Assembly: GCF_014219065.1 (NCBI RefSeq)
Contig: NZ_JACLGO010000001.1
Span: 124,001 to 188,000 of the forward strand
Origin: Halopseudomonas xiamenensis
GTDB taxonomy: Bacteria > Pseudomonadota > Gammaproteobacteria > Pseudomonadales > Pseudomonadaceae
Length of the DNA stretch: 64,000 nucleotides
Direction of reading: 5' to 3'
The notes under the pieces are model-generated. The model was not told where the DNA came from and ran no database searches. It was given only the letters and a program-made list of their open reading frames with translations. Both the position numbers and the translations under genes were made by a program. This document shows positions 7,470 to 17,094 of this stretch, piece by piece (within the stretch, counting starts at the first letter, position 1; every line of letters begins with the position of its first letter).

Positions 7470-9644
7470 CTAGCGCGCCTTGGCCACCTGCCGCCAATGG
7501 TGCAGCAACGGCTCGGTATAGCCGCTGGGCTGCTCCAGACCCTTGAATACCAGATCCAGCGCTGCCTGGTAGGCAACCGAGGCCGAGAAGTCGGTGGCCA
7601 TGGGTCGGTACTCGGGGTCGCCAGCGTTCTGCTGGTCCACCACCTTGGCCATGCGCTCGAAGGTCTCGATCACCTGTTCCTTGCTGACCACACCATGGTG
7701 CAGCCAGTTGGCCATGTGCTGGCTGGAGATGCGCAGGGTGGCGCGGTCTTCCATCAGGCCGATATCGTTGATATCCGGCACCTTGGAGCAGCCGATGCCC
7801 TGGTCGACCCAGCGCACCACGTAGCCGAGGATGCCCTGGGCGTTGTTGTCCAGCTCCTGCTGCTTCTCCACCTCACTCCAGTTAGCCTGTTCAGCCAGCG
7901 GTGCGGTGAGCAGGCCGTTGAGCAGGGCTTGCTGCTCGTCCTGCAGGGAGACCTTTTCCAGCTCCTGCTGGACCGCCTGCACATTGACCTGGTGGTAGTG
8001 CAGGGCGTGCAGCACGGCGGCGGTCGGTGAGGGTACCCAGGCGGTGTTGGCACCGGCCTTGGGGTGACCGATCTTCTGCTCGAGCATGGCGGCCATCAGA
8101 TCCGGCATGGCCCACATGCCCTTGCCGATCTGCGCCTTGCCGCGCAGGCCGCAGGTCAGGCCGACCAGCACGTTGTTGCGCTCATAGGCCTGGATCCACG
8201 GGGTGGACTTCATGTCGCCCTTGCGCAGCACCGGGCCGCCCTGCATCACGGTGTGCATCTCGTCGCCGGTCCGATCGAGGAAGCCGGTATTGATGAAGGC
8301 CACCCGCGCGCTGGCGGCGGCGATACAGGCCTTGAGGTTGACCGAGGTGCGGCGCTCCTCGTCCATGATGCCCATCTTGATGGTGTGCTGTGGCAGGCCG
8401 AGCAGTTGCTCGACGCGGCCGAACAGTTCGTTGGCGAAGGCGACTTCGTCCGGACCGTGCATCTTCGGCTTGACGATATACACGCTGCCAGTGCGCGAGT
8501 TGCCCTTGCGTTGCAGGTCGTGCATGGCGATCAGGCTGGTGCAGACCGCGTCCATGATGCCCTCGGGAATCTCGCTGCCGTCTTCGAGCAGGATCGCCGG
8601 GTTGGTCATCAGGTGGCCGACGTTGCGGATGAACAGCAGCGAGCGGCCGTGCAGGGTCAGTTCACTGCCATCGGCGGCAGTGTACTGGCGGTCCGGGTTG
8701 AGCTTGCGGACCATGGCCTTGCCGCCTTTTTCCATATGCTCGACCAGATCGCCACGCATCAGCCCCAGCCAGTTGCCGTAGGCCAGCACCTTATCCTCGG
8801 CATCGACGGCGGCGATCGAATCCTCGCAGTCCATGATGGTGGATACGGCGGCCTCGATCAGCAGGTCTTTCACGCCGGCGGCATCGGTCTTGCCGATCGG
8901 ATGGTTGCGGTCGATCTGGATCTCGAAGTGCAGGCCGTTGTGGGTGAACAGCAGGGCATCCGGGCTGGCCGGGTTGCCTTGGTAGCCGGCGAACAGCTCC
9001 GGCGACTGCAGACTGGTGGTCTGGCCCGACTGCAGGGTGACCTGTAGCTGGCCGTCCTGAACGCGGTAGGCCTCGACCTGGGTATGGTCGCCCTGCTGCA
9101 GCGGGATGCTCTGGTTGAGGAAGTCGCGGGCGAAGGCGATGACCTTGTCGCCGCGCACCGGGTTGTAGCCCGGGCCGCGTTCGGCACCGTCATCCTCGGC
9201 AATCGCATCTGTACCGTACAGTGCGTCGTACAGGCTGCCCCAGCGCGCGTTGGCGGCGTTCAGCGCATAGCGGCCGTTCATCACCGGCACCACCAGCTGC
9301 GGACCGGCCTGGGTGGTGATCTCGCTGTCGGTATTGGCGGTGCTGATCTGGAAGTCGGCGGGTACCGCTTTCAGGTAACCGATGCCGGTGAGAAATTCGC
9401 GGTAGGCGGCCATATCACGTACTGGCCCCGGATTGGCTTTGTGCCACTGGTCCAGCTCGCTCTGCAGGCGATCACGCTCGGCCAGCAGGGCACGGTTCTT
9501 CGGCGCCAGTTCATTGGCCAACTGGCTGAACCCGTTCCAGAAGGCGGCGGCATCGACGCCGGTACCCGGCAGTGCCTGCTGCTCGATGAATTGATGCAGG
9601 GCGGCATCGATCTGCAGGCCCTGGATGTTCACACGTTGGGTCAT
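7470..9644 (-). CDS. glcB: Malate synthase G
   Basis: Condenses glyoxylate with acetyl-CoA to give malate and CoA, feeding glycolate carbon into the TCA cycle. The 724-residue length is typical of isoform G. Visible family features include the TIM-barrel acidic segment [16 protein letters not shown] (metal and glyoxylate site), [30 protein letters not shown] and [12 protein letters not shown]. The start is the ATG at 9644 ([10 protein letters not shown]) with a strong GAGGAGG site about 9 bases upstream; the longer frame to 9740 runs into glcG. It is the last gene of the glcDEFGB operon, 19 bases after glcG. Confidence 0.96.
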   Translation of the reverse strand: MTQRVNIQGLQIDAALHQFIEQQALPGTGVDAAAFWNGFSQLANELAPKNRALLAERDRLQSELDQWHKANPGPVRDMAAYREFLTGIGYLKAVPADFQISTANTDSEITTQAGPQLVVPVMNGRYALNAANARWGSLYDALYGTDAIAEDDGAERGPGYNPVRGDKVIAFARDFLNQSIPLQQGDHTQVEAYRVQDGQLQVTLQSGQTTSLQSPELFAGYQGNPASPDALLFTHNGLHFEIQIDRNHPIGKTDAAGVKDLLIEAAVSTIMDCEDSIAAVDAEDKVLAYGNWLGLMRGDLVEHMEKGGKAMVRKLNPDRQYTAADGSELTLHGRSLLFIRNVGHLMTNPAILLEDGSEIPEGIMDAVCTSLIAMHDLQRKGNSRTGSVYIVKPKMHGPDEVAFANELFGRVEQLLGLPQHTIKMGIMDEERRTSVNLKACIAAASARVAFINTGFLDRTGDEMHTVMQGGPVLRKGDMKSTPWIQAYERNNVLVGLTCGLRGKAQIGKGMWAMPDLMAAMLEQKIGHPKAGANTAWVPSPTAAVLHALHYHQVNVQAVQQELEKVSLQDEQQALLNGLLTAPLAEQANWSEVEKQQELDNNAQGILGYVVRWVDQGIGCSKVPDINDIGLMEDRATLRISSQHMANWLHHGVVSKEQVIETFERMAKVVDQQNAGDPEYRPMATDFSASVAYQAALDLVFKGLEQPSGYTEPLLHHWRQVAKAR

Positions 9645-9663
9645 GACAACATTCCTCCTCGGG

Positions 9664-10065
9664 TTAGAGTGCGGCGATGCCGGCCTTGGCGACCTGGGCA
9701 TCCTGGTCCGGCTTGACACCGGAAACGCCGATGGCGGCAACCACCTGGCCCTCGACCTTCAGCGGTACGCCGCCTTCGAGCAGGCCGCTGACTTCGGGGG
9801 CGGACAGGAAGGCGGTGCGGCCGCCGTTGATCATGGCCTCGAATTCGCTGGTATCGCGGCGGCCCAGGGCAGCGCTGCGGGCTTTCTGCGGGGCGATATA
9901 GGAGGCGATCGGCGCGCATCCGTCCATCCGCCGCATGGCCAGGATATGGCCGCCATCATCGACCACGGCGACAGTGACCTTCCATTCGTTCTTGTCCGCT
10001 TCGGCGAAGGCGGCGTCGATCATGCGGTTGGCTTCTTCGAGGGTCAGTACGGGTTTGCTCAGCAT
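9664..10065 (-). CDS. glcG: GlcG, heme-degrading/binding family protein (DUF336)
   Basis: GlcG is a small protein encoded in glycolate oxidase operons; its family (HbpS/GlcG, old DUF336) includes heme-binding and corrinoid-related proteins. Its exact role in glycolate use is not settled. The 133-residue product shows the family pattern: [19 protein letters not shown] near residue 33, then [10 protein letters not shown], and the C-terminal [26 protein letters not shown] glycine-rich motif. An AGGAGA site precedes the ATG. It lies between glcF and glcB with gaps of under 20 bases, so it is co-transcribed. Confidence 0.93.
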   Translation of the reverse strand: MLSKPVLTLEEANRMIDAAFAEADKNEWKVTVAVVDDGGHILAMRRMDGCAPIASYIAPQKARSAALGRRDTSEFEAMINGGRTAFLSAPEVSGLLEGGVPLKVEGQVVAAIGVSGVKPDQDAQVAKAGIAAL

Positions 10066-10083
10066 GGTGTTGTCTCCTGGTAG

Positions 10084-11301
10084 TCAGTTGAGTGCGTCTT
10101 CGACGACTTCGATCCAATGGCGCACGGGTGTTCGGTTGGCTGATCCCAGATGGGTCTGGCAGCCGATGTTGGCGGTAACGATGGTGTCCGGCTGGCCGGC
10201 TTCCAGCGCGTTCAGCTTGTTGTCGCGCAGTTGTCTGGCCAGTACCGGCTGGGTAATCGAGTAGCTGCCGGCCGAGCCGCAGCACAGGTGGGCATCGGCG
10301 ACCGGGGTCAGGCTGAAGCCGAGCTTCTGCAGGATGGGTTCCACCCGGCCGCCCAGCTTCTGTGCATGCTGCAGCGTGCAGGGGCAGTGGAAGGCCAGCT
10401 TCTGGGTGGTGCGGGCCTGCAGCGATTGCAGGTCTTCCTTTTCCAGCAGCTCGACCAGGTCCAGCGCCAGGGTGCTGACTTTCTCCGCCTTGCCGGCGTA
10501 GGCCGGATCATCCTTGAGCAGGTGCGCGTACTCCTTGACGAAGGCGCCGCAGCCGCTGGCGGTCTGGACGATGGCCTCGGCGCCACCTTCGATGGCCGGC
10601 CACCAGGCATCGATATTGCGCCGTGCGCGGTCCAGGCCGGCCTGTTGGGCATCGAGGTGGTAGTCCACCGCGCCGCAGCAGCCGGCTTCGCTGATCGGCT
10701 TGATCGAGATGCCCAGGCGGTCCAGTACCCGCGCCGTGGCGGCGTTGGTATTGGGTGACAGGCCCTGCTGGGCGCAGCCTTCGAGGATCAGTACGTGGCG
10801 GGCATGACGCGGTGCCGGGCGTGGTTTGGCCGGGGCCACCTTGGCCGGAATCTTGTCCTTGATCGCCGCCGGCATGAAAGTGCGTACCGCCTGGCCGGTC
10901 TTGAGCAGGGTGTTGAAGATACCGGGGTTGGGCACCACCTGGCGCAGCGCCGAGCGCAGCATGCGCTGCTGCAGTGGGCGCTCGATCTGCCCGGCCATGG
11001 CTTCGCGGCCGATGTCCAGCAGGGTGTGATACTTCACCCCGGACGGGCAGGTGGTCTCGCAGTTGCGGCAGCTCAGGCACTGGTCCAGATGCAGCTGGGT
11101 TTCCCGGGTAGTGGCTTCGCCCTCGAGAAACGCCTTGATCAGGTAGATGCGGCCGCGCGGCCCGTCACGCTCGTCGCCGAGCAACTGGTAGGTCGGGCAG
11201 GTGGCGTTGCAGAAGCCACAGTGGACGCAGGAGCGCAGAATGCTTTCCGCTTCTGCGGCGCGCGGCAGCTGGCGCGCCTGTTCGGTGAGATTGGTTTGCA
11301 T
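10084..11301 (-). CDS. glcF: Glycolate oxidase iron-sulfur subunit
   Basis: The electron-transfer subunit of the GlcDEF glycolate dehydrogenase. The 405-residue protein has two ferredoxin-type [4Fe-4S] motifs near the N-terminus: CVHCGFCNATCP (about residues 26-37) and CLSCRNCETTCP (about 79-90). Two CCG-type (DUF224) motifs follow, LEGCAQQG...GCCGAVDYH and HCPCTLQH...LCCGSAGSY, as in heterodisulfide reductase-like subunits. An AGAGGT site lies before the ATG. It is directly downstream of glcE (18-base gap). Confidence 0.96.
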   Translation of the reverse strand: MQTNLTEQARQLPRAAEAESILRSCVHCGFCNATCPTYQLLGDERDGPRGRIYLIKAFLEGEATTRETQLHLDQCLSCRNCETTCPSGVKYHTLLDIGREAMAGQIERPLQQRMLRSALRQVVPNPGIFNTLLKTGQAVRTFMPAAIKDKIPAKVAPAKPRPAPRHARHVLILEGCAQQGLSPNTNAATARVLDRLGISIKPISEAGCCGAVDYHLDAQQAGLDRARRNIDAWWPAIEGGAEAIVQTASGCGAFVKEYAHLLKDDPAYAGKAEKVSTLALDLVELLEKEDLQSLQARTTQKLAFHCPCTLQHAQKLGGRVEPILQKLGFSLTPVADAHLCCGSAGSYSITQPVLARQLRDNKLNALEAGQPDTIVTANIGCQTHLGSANRTPVRHWIEVVEDALN

Positions 11302-11319
11302 GGTGTTACCTCTTGTATC

Positions 11320-12414
11320 TCAGAGCCCGGAATACATCCGGCCGGGGTTGAACAGGCCCTGAGGGTCGAGCTGCTTTTTCAGTTGCCGGTGATAGCGTTG
11401 CAGCAGCGCTGCCAGCGGCTGGAACGGGCTGTCGGTAACGCCGCTGCTGTGGCAGGTGGCATGGCCGCCGTGCCGGCTGGCCAGCGCCTGGATGTCCTCG
11501 GCGGCGGCGTCGCTCTTCAGCCAGCGCTGGGCGCCGGCCCAGTCCAGCAGCGTGGAGCCGGGCAGCTCCAGATCCGGGGTCAGCGGTGGCAATGACAGCC
11601 GCCACAGCGGGCGCGGGTCCTGGAAAAACGCCAGTTGCTGTTCGTTAAGCTGGCTCCAGAATCCGGCATCCAGTTCCTCGCCGCCGATACGATCGGCTGC
11701 CGAGCGTACCGAGCCGACTCCGCCTTCCAGACGCAGGTGCAGATGGCCATCCAGATAGCTGGCAGCGGTGATCGGGATCGGCTGCTGGCCCCATTCAGCG
11801 AGCTTCAGCAAGGCCTTCTCGGCAGGCAGTTGCAGGCGCAGGTGGCGGCTGCACACCGGCTTGGGCAGCACTTTCATCGATACCTCGGTGATGACCCCGA
11901 GCTGGCCGAAGCTGGCCGCCATCAGGCGCGACAGGTCATAGCCGGCGACGTTCTTCATCACCTCACCGCCAAAGCGCATCAGCTTGCCGTGCCCGGTGAT
12001 GACCCGGGTGCCGAGCACCAGGTCACGCACCGCGCCGGACCAGGGCCGGCGCGGGCCGGACAGGCCGGCAGCGACCATGCCGCCCACGGTGGCCTGGCCG
12101 TTGAAAGTCGGCGGCTCGCAGGTCAGCGTCTGGCCCTGTTCTTCCAGTGCGGCCAGCAGCTCGACCAGCGGCGTACCACTGCGCACGGTCACCACCAGTT
12201 CGGTGGGATCGTAGTTGACGATGCCGCTGTGACCGCGGGTATCCAGCACCTGGCCGTCAACCGGACGGCCGAGGAAGGCCTTGCTGTTGGCGCCCTGAAT
12301 GGCCAGTGGCGTGTTGCTGTGCAGGGCATCGAGTACCTGCTGCTGCAGTTGCTGCTCACTGGCGCTGGCCGCCCGCTCGCCGGGGCGATGGCTGTGGGTA
12401 TGCTGTGCGGACAT
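11320..12414 (-). CDS. glcE: Glycolate oxidase FAD-binding subunit
   Basis: The second flavin-type subunit of glycolate oxidase, shorter than GlcD. The 364-residue product has a PCMH/FAD-binding fold: FNGQATVGGMVAAGLSGPRRPWSGAVRDLVLG (about residues 103-134) and GGEVMKNVAGYDLSRLMAASFGQLGVITE (about 150-178). The extreme N-terminus (HTHSHRPGERAASASEQ) is low-complexity and may be unstructured. Its ATG shares one base with the TGA stop of glcD (position 12414), indicating translational coupling in glcD-glcE-glcF. Confidence 0.95.
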   Translation of the reverse strand: MSAQHTHSHRPGERAASASEQQLQQQVLDALHSNTPLAIQGANSKAFLGRPVDGQVLDTRGHSGIVNYDPTELVVTVRSGTPLVELLAALEEQGQTLTCEPPTFNGQATVGGMVAAGLSGPRRPWSGAVRDLVLGTRVITGHGKLMRFGGEVMKNVAGYDLSRLMAASFGQLGVITEVSMKVLPKPVCSRHLRLQLPAEKALLKLAEWGQQPIPITAASYLDGHLHLRLEGGVGSVRSAADRIGGEELDAGFWSQLNEQQLAFFQDPRPLWRLSLPPLTPDLELPGSTLLDWAGAQRWLKSDAAAEDIQALASRHGGHATCHSSGVTDSPFQPLAALLQRYHRQLKKQLDPQGLFNPGRMYSGL

Positions 12415-13913
12415 CAGAAGCGCTCCAGTTCGGGGAAAGGCAGATTTCCGTTATGGATATGCATGGCACCGAATTCGGCGCAGCGGTGCAGGGTGGGGAT
12501 GTTCTTGCCCGGGTTGAGCAGCCCGTCGGGATCGAATGCCGCCTTGACCGCATGGAAGGTCAGCAGTTCGTCATCATTGAACTGCGAGCACATCTGGTTG
12601 ATCTTCTCCCGGCCCACGCCATGCTCGCCGGTGATCGAGCCACCGACCGCCACGCAGAGTTCGAGAATCTTGCCGCCGACCGCCTCGGCGCGCTCCAGCT
12701 CGCCTTCCTGGTTGGCATCGAACAGGATCAGCGGGTGCATGTTGCCGTCACCGGCGTGGAACACGTTGGCCACGCGCAGGCCGTATTCGGCGGACAGGTC
12801 GGCGATGCCCTGCAGCACGCGGGGCAGTTCGCGGCGGGGAATGGTACCGTCCATGCAGTAGTAGTCGGGCGAGATGCGACCCACCGCCGGGAAGGCGTTC
12901 TTGCGTCCGGCCCAGAACAGCGCGCGCTCGGTGTCGTCCTTGGCCTGGCTGATGGCGGTGGCGCCGCTGTTTTCCAGCACCGCGCGCACCCGGTCGCACT
13001 CGTCGGCAACGTCGGCTTCGACGCCATCGAGCTCGCACAGCAGGATGGCCTCGGCCTCGACCGGGTAGCCGGCGTGGATGAAATCCTCGGCGGCGCGGAT
13101 CGCCAGGTTGTCCATCATCTCCAAGCCGCCGGGGATGATGCCGGCGGAGATGATATCGCCGACCGCCTTGCCGGCCTTGCCCACGTCATCGAAGCTGGCC
13201 ATCAGTACCTTGGCCACCTGCGGGCGCGGCAGCAGCTTGACGGTGACCTCGACGACGATGCCGAGCATGCCCTCGGAGCCGGTGAACAGCGCCATCAGGT
13301 CGAAGCCGGGGCTGTCCAGCGCGTCGGAGCCCAGCGTCATGCGCTCGCCTTCGACGGTGACGATTTCCAGCTTCAGCAGGTTGTGCACGGTCAGGCCGTA
13401 TTTCAGGCAGTGCACGCCGCCGGCATTCTCGGCCACGTTGCCGCCGATCGAGCAGGCGATCTGTGAGGAAGGGTCGGGCGCGTAGTACAGCTGATAGGGG
13501 GCCGCCGCTTCGGAAATCGCCAGGTTGCGCACGCCGGGCTGTACCCGGGCGAAGCGGCCTTCGGCATTGACCTCGAGGATGCTCTTCAGGCGTGCCAGCA
13601 CCAGCAGCACGCCGCCTTCCAGGGGCAGGGCGCCACCGGACAGGCCAGTGCCGGCGCCGCGGGCGACCACCGGCACCTTGCGCTGGTGGCAGATCTTCAT
13701 GAAGGTTTCGATCTGCTCGACGGTATCGGGAAGCACCACCAGCATCGGCAGCACGCGATAGGCCGACAGGCCGTCGCACTCATAGGGTTGGAGGTCTTCG
13801 CGTTCGTGCAGCAGCTCCATGTCCGGGAGCGTCTGACGCAATTCCTGGATCAGCCCCTCCCGGTCTACCGGAGGCAGGGGGCCGTCGAGCTTTTCGTCGT
13901 ACAGAAGGTTCAT
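12414..13913 (-). CDS. glcD: Glycolate oxidase subunit GlcD (FAD-linked dehydrogenase)
   Basis: The catalytic flavoprotein oxidising glycolate (and often D-lactate) to glyoxylate. The 499-residue product, from the ATG at 13913 (MNLLYDEKLDG, AGGTGA site upstream), matches the usual length. It has the PCMH FAD-binding domain (PVVARGAGTGLSGGALP near residue 80; CSIGGNVAENAGGVHCLKYG near 140) and the C-terminal FAD-linked oxidase domain with NVFHAGDGNMHPLI and GSITGEHGVGREK. It is the first gene of glcDEFGB, divergent from glcC, with a TGGTnnnACCA operator about 90 bases upstream. Confidence 0.96.
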   Translation of the reverse strand: MNLLYDEKLDGPLPPVDREGLIQELRQTLPDMELLHEREDLQPYECDGLSAYRVLPMLVVLPDTVEQIETFMKICHQRKVPVVARGAGTGLSGGALPLEGGVLLVLARLKSILEVNAEGRFARVQPGVRNLAISEAAAPYQLYYAPDPSSQIACSIGGNVAENAGGVHCLKYGLTVHNLLKLEIVTVEGERMTLGSDALDSPGFDLMALFTGSEGMLGIVVEVTVKLLPRPQVAKVLMASFDDVGKAGKAVGDIISAGIIPGGLEMMDNLAIRAAEDFIHAGYPVEAEAILLCELDGVEADVADECDRVRAVLENSGATAISQAKDDTERALFWAGRKNAFPAVGRISPDYYCMDGTIPRRELPRVLQGIADLSAEYGLRVANVFHAGDGNMHPLILFDANQEGELERAEAVGGKILELCVAVGGSITGEHGVGREKINQMCSQFNDDELLTFHAVKAAFDPDGLLNPGKNIPTLHRCAEFGAMHIHNGNLPFPELERF

Positions 13914-13999
13914 GGCTATCACCTGTTGTTCTATGGTCACTGACCCATTCAATGTCTGAATACTGCGGTCAGACTTGACCTTCGTCTAGTCCATTGACC

Positions 14000-14014
14000 A
14001 CTGGTCGTACCAGT
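14000..14014. promoter_or_regulatory. GlcC-type operator upstream of glcD
   Basis: ACTGGTCGTACCAGT: 6-bp perfect arms around CGT, core TGGTCGTACCA at 14002-14012. It matches the TGGTnnnACCA pattern of FadR-subfamily GntR regulators and lies 89 bases upstream of the glcD ATG. Its centre is 109 bases from the second site near glcC. Confidence 0.75.
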
Positions 14015-14109
14015 TTATCTTGTAGTTTTGTTAATGAGGCTCCCTGTAAGCCAGCTGGATACAGGGGTTGTTGTGTCTGTAGTGGATTATTTGGCGAACT
14101 ACCCTTAAT

Positions 14110-14122
14110 CTGGTCGGACCAG
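14110..14122. promoter_or_regulatory. GlcC-type operator just upstream of glcC
   Basis: CTGGTCGGACCAG: 6-bp perfect arms around G, core TGGTCGGACCA at 14111-14121. It ends 22 bases before the glcC ATG, a position suited to autoregulation. Confidence 0.75.
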
Positions 14123-14144
14123 TTTGAAAGGCAAGGAAAAGGTC

Positions 14145-14912
14145 ATGGTTGAAAGTGTTGAACAGCGCCGGCAGGTGGGTGATGTGGTGGCGGACCGCAT
14201 CGAGAAATTGATTGCCGACGGGGTTCTGAAAGTGGGCCAGGCGCTGCCTTCGGAAAGGCAGCAGTGCGAGAAGCTGGGCATATCCCGTAGCGCCCTGCGT
14301 GAGGGGCTGAAGGTGTTGCGCGGGCGCGGGCTGATCAAGACCGAGCAGGGGCGTGGCTCTTACGTGGCGAGCCTGATCGGCAACCGTGCCGACACGCCCA
14401 TGATGCACCTGTTCAGCAGCCACCCACGGACCCTGTTCGACCTGCTCGAGGTACGCGCGCTTCTGGAAGGGGAGTCGGCCAGGCTGGCGGCCCTGCGTGG
14501 CACTGATGCGGACTTCGTGCTGATCCAGCGGCGCTACGACGAGATGGTCGCGGCGCATGGCGCCGGGGTGAAGGACCCCGAGGCCCTGGCGCATCTGGAT
14601 CATGCCTTCCACCTGGCGATCTGCGACGCCTCGCACAACCCGGTGCTGGTGCACACCCTGCAATCGCTTACCAGCCTGCTGCTGAGCTCGGTGTTCGCCT
14701 CGGTACAGAACCTCTACCACCGCCCGGCGCACAAGCGGCAGCTGGACCGCCATCATGCGCGGCTGTATCACGCGGTGATGGAGCGTCTGCCGACCCAGGC
14801 CAAACGTGCGGCGATTGATCATATTCACAGTATTCGGGATGACTTGCGGGAGATCGAGAATGAGGAGCAGCGCCTGGAGCGTGCCACCATGCGCCTGGAT
14901 GGCTGGCAGTGA
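14145..14912 (+). CDS. glcC: GntR/FadR-family regulator GlcC of glycolate utilisation
   Basis: A transcription factor expected to sense glycolate or glyoxylate and control glcDEFGB and the permease. The 255-residue product has an N-terminal winged helix (residues about 10-75) with LPSERQQCEKLGISRSALREGLKVLRGRGLI and a C-terminal FCD all-helical ligand domain (from about 95; RALLEGESARLAA, HLDHAFHLAICDASHN). The His/Asp positions in the latter could bind a metal. Start ATG 14145 has AAGGA 7 bases upstream; a TTG at 14124 is less likely because it overlaps the operator. It is divergent from glcD, and its recognition sites are seen four times in the window. Confidence 0.92.
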   Translation: MVESVEQRRQVGDVVADRIEKLIADGVLKVGQALPSERQQCEKLGISRSALREGLKVLRGRGLIKTEQGRGSYVASLIGNRADTPMMHLFSSHPRTLFDLLEVRALLEGESARLAALRGTDADFVLIQRRYDEMVAAHGAGVKDPEALAHLDHAFHLAICDASHNPVLVHTLQSLTSLLLSSVFASVQNLYHRPAHKRQLDRHHARLYHAVMERLPTQAKRAAIDHIHSIRDDLREIENEEQRLERATMRLDGWQ

Positions 14913-14921
14913 GTGCATGAC

Positions 14922-14942
14922 GGAGGCGCCCGCGGCGCCTCC
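14922..14942. terminator. Bidirectional hairpin between convergent glcC and permease gene
   Basis: GGAGGCGCC (14922-14930) and GGCGCCTCC (14934-14942) form a perfect 9-bp stem with a 3-base loop, 9 bases after the glcC stop and 17 bases from the permease stop. There is no T-run, so it may act with Rho or as a 3'-end stabiliser. Confidence 0.6.
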
Positions 14943-14959
14943 ATCATGAATCACCCCGA

Positions 14960-16678
14960 CTAGCGCGTCGTGGTGGTGATCCCTGCTGCGCTCAAGGGAT
15001 CACTGACGCCCAGCACATAGACCGCCAGCATGGCCAGGATGCCTGCCGCTGTCACGTAGTAGATCGTCGGCAGGATGGTCTTGCGCAGGGTGATGCCCTC
15101 GCGACCGAGCAGGCCCACGGTGGCGGAAGCTGCGACCACGTTGTGAATGGCGATCATGTTGCCCGCCGCGGCCCCGACCGACTGTGCAGCGACGATGATG
15201 GCGCCGGAGATACCCAGCAGTTCGGCAGTATTGAACTGGAACTGGGAGAGCATCAGGTTGGAGGCGGTGTTGGAGCCGGCAATGAACGAGCCCAGTGCGC
15301 CGATGGTCGGTGCGAACAGCGGATAGATGCCGCCGACCGCAGAGGCGACGGCCTCGGCCATGGCTACCGGCATCGAGGGCAGGTCGGACAGGTTGACGCC
15401 GGAGTTGATCAGGATGCGGACCATGGGGAAAGTGAAGACCAGCACGAAGCCGGCACCCAGGATGGTGCCTGTGGACTCGCCCAGCGCACGCTTCATTTCA
15501 TTGAAGTTCATGCGATGCAGGAAGTAGGTCAGGATCACCACCATGATCAGGATGCCGCCGGGCAGATACAGCGGCTCAAGGCTGGCGGACAGACCGGCTT
15601 CGCCGAGAATGTCGGTGAAGCGCAGGCTCAGGCTGTTCAGTGCCGCCTTGACCGTATCGTTGGTCCGTGACAGCACCAGCAGTCCCGCCAGCAGTACATA
15701 GGGCAGCCAGGCCATCCAGATGGCTATCGGACGCTTGCCGGCGACATCATCCAGTTTCATCTGGATGCTGCCCATCCATTCGGCAGGCCAGTCCTTGGGA
15801 TCGGCGAAGTCCCAGGCCTTCTTCGGAATCAGGAAGCCGGCCTTGGCGGCAGGCACCACGATTGCCAGGCCAACCAGGCCACCGATCATCGAGGGGAACT
15901 CCGGCCCGAGGAAGACCCCGGCGAGGACATAGGGAATGGCGAAGGCAAGGGCGGTGAAAATCGCGAATGGCGCGATCTCCAGGCCTTCCTTCCAGGACTT
16001 GTTCTGGCCGAAGAAGCGTACCAGCACCATGACCATGAACAGCGGCATGAGCAGGCCGACGATCGCATGGATGATGGCGACCTCCGAGACGATCAGCTGG
16101 AAGAAGCTCGGCCAGTCGGAACCGACTGTCTGCAGCGTCGCGCCGATACCGGCCTGGTCAAGCCCGGCCCCGACCCCGACCACCATGGGGGTACCGACAG
16201 CGCCGAAGGAGACAGGCGTGGATTGCACCATCATGCCGACCACCACGGCGGCTACCGCCGGGAAACCCAGGGCGACCATCAGCGGCGCGGCGACCGCGGC
16301 CGGAGTGCCGAAACCGGACGCACCTTCGATGAAGCAGCCGAACAGCCAGGTGACAATCAGCGCTTGCACCCGCCGATCCGGACTGATGGAGGAGAAACCC
16401 TTGCGAATGGCCAGGATACCGCCCGAATGCTTGAGTGTATTCAGTAGCAGGATCGCGCCGAAGATGATCCACAGGATCGAAGCCGTCAGCACCAGCCCCT
16501 GTAGGGTGGAAGCAATCACGCGTACCGCCGTTATGTTCCAGGCAAACAGGGCAATGACCACAGTGACTACGAAGACGACAGGCATCGCATATTTTGCCGG
16601 CCAGCGGAACCCGACCAGCAGGACCCCCGCGAGCACCAGAGGGAAAAATGCGAGCAAGGACAGAAGCGTTTGGCTCAT
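14960..16678 (-). CDS. glcA: Glycolate/L-lactate permease (LldP/GlcA family)
   Basis: A proton-coupled inner-membrane symporter for glycolate, L-lactate and D-lactate. The 572-residue, roughly 13-helix protein has family hallmarks such as [30 protein letters not shown]-type segments ([16 protein letters not shown]) and [22 protein letters not shown]. An AAGGAAA site precedes the ATG. The choice of glycolate over lactate rests on its place beside glcC and on two TGGTnnnACCA sites upstream; there is no lldD or dld nearby. lldP would be an equally valid name by sequence alone. Confidence 0.88.
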   Translation of the reverse strand: MSQTLLSLLAFFPLVLAGVLLVGFRWPAKYAMPVVFVVTVVIALFAWNITAVRVIASTLQGLVLTASILWIIFGAILLLNTLKHSGGILAIRKGFSSISPDRRVQALIVTWLFGCFIEGASGFGTPAAVAAPLMVALGFPAVAAVVVGMMVQSTPVSFGAVGTPMVVGVGAGLDQAGIGATLQTVGSDWPSFFQLIVSEVAIIHAIVGLLMPLFMVMVLVRFFGQNKSWKEGLEIAPFAIFTALAFAIPYVLAGVFLGPEFPSMIGGLVGLAIVVPAAKAGFLIPKKAWDFADPKDWPAEWMGSIQMKLDDVAGKRPIAIWMAWLPYVLLAGLLVLSRTNDTVKAALNSLSLRFTDILGEAGLSASLEPLYLPGGILIMVVILTYFLHRMNFNEMKRALGESTGTILGAGFVLVFTFPMVRILINSGVNLSDLPSMPVAMAEAVASAVGGIYPLFAPTIGALGSFIAGSNTASNLMLSQFQFNTAELLGISGAIIVAAQSVGAAAGNMIAIHNVVAASATVGLLGREGITLRKTILPTIYYVTAAGILAMLAVYVLGVSDPLSAAGITTTTR

Positions 16679-16788
16679 GTGATATTTCCTTGTTTTTTTT
16701 ATGACAAATGCGCATCCCGGAAGCCGCGCATGTTCTCGACATGCCGATACTGCGGCGGCGGCTTTGAGAGGTCTAGATGTTATCTCTG

Positions 16789-16799
16789 TGGTATGACCA
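16789..16799. promoter_or_regulatory. GlcC-type operator upstream of the permease gene
   Basis: TGGTATGACCA keeps the TGGTnnnACCA core, 111 bases upstream of the permease ATG. Its centre is 107 bases from the stronger site at 16894. Apart from these two sites and a half-site (GACCAGTTTTG near 16944) the 416-base gap 16679-17094 shows no gene. Confidence 0.6.
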
Positions 16800-16893
16800 G
16801 TTGTTTTGTATGAGTTATGTATATGTAGTTGGCAAGTCAGCGCAGATCAAGGAGTTGGGCGGTATATTGGGCGTTTATATAGTGACTGATGTG

Positions 16894-16908
16894 ACTGGTC
16901 AGACCAGT
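16894..16908. promoter_or_regulatory. Strong GlcC-type operator between permease and EF-hand genes
   Basis: ACTGGTCAGACCAGT: 7-bp perfect arms around A, the most symmetric of the four sites. It lies 216 bases upstream of the permease and 187 bases upstream of the EF-hand gene, so it could act on either promoter. Confidence 0.72.
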
Positions 16909-17094
16909 GCTTTCAGCGGTTGACAAATATATTGCGGAGCAAAGACCAGTTTTGTGCCATCCGTTCTCCTGGCGGTTGAGCAGCAATGCCGGATGCCGGT
17001 GCAGGAGGGCAGGGAAGGTCTCGCCCAAAGTGGGCTTTGCTGCCAGAATACGGTCCTTTCACCGTCAATCGGCTCGTTTACCATAAGGAATGCT

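Noticed and set aside
16837-17084. Two small minus-strand frames upstream of the EF-hand gene
   Set aside because: They overlap the operator and the EF-hand leader, have no ribosome site and no recognisable sequence.
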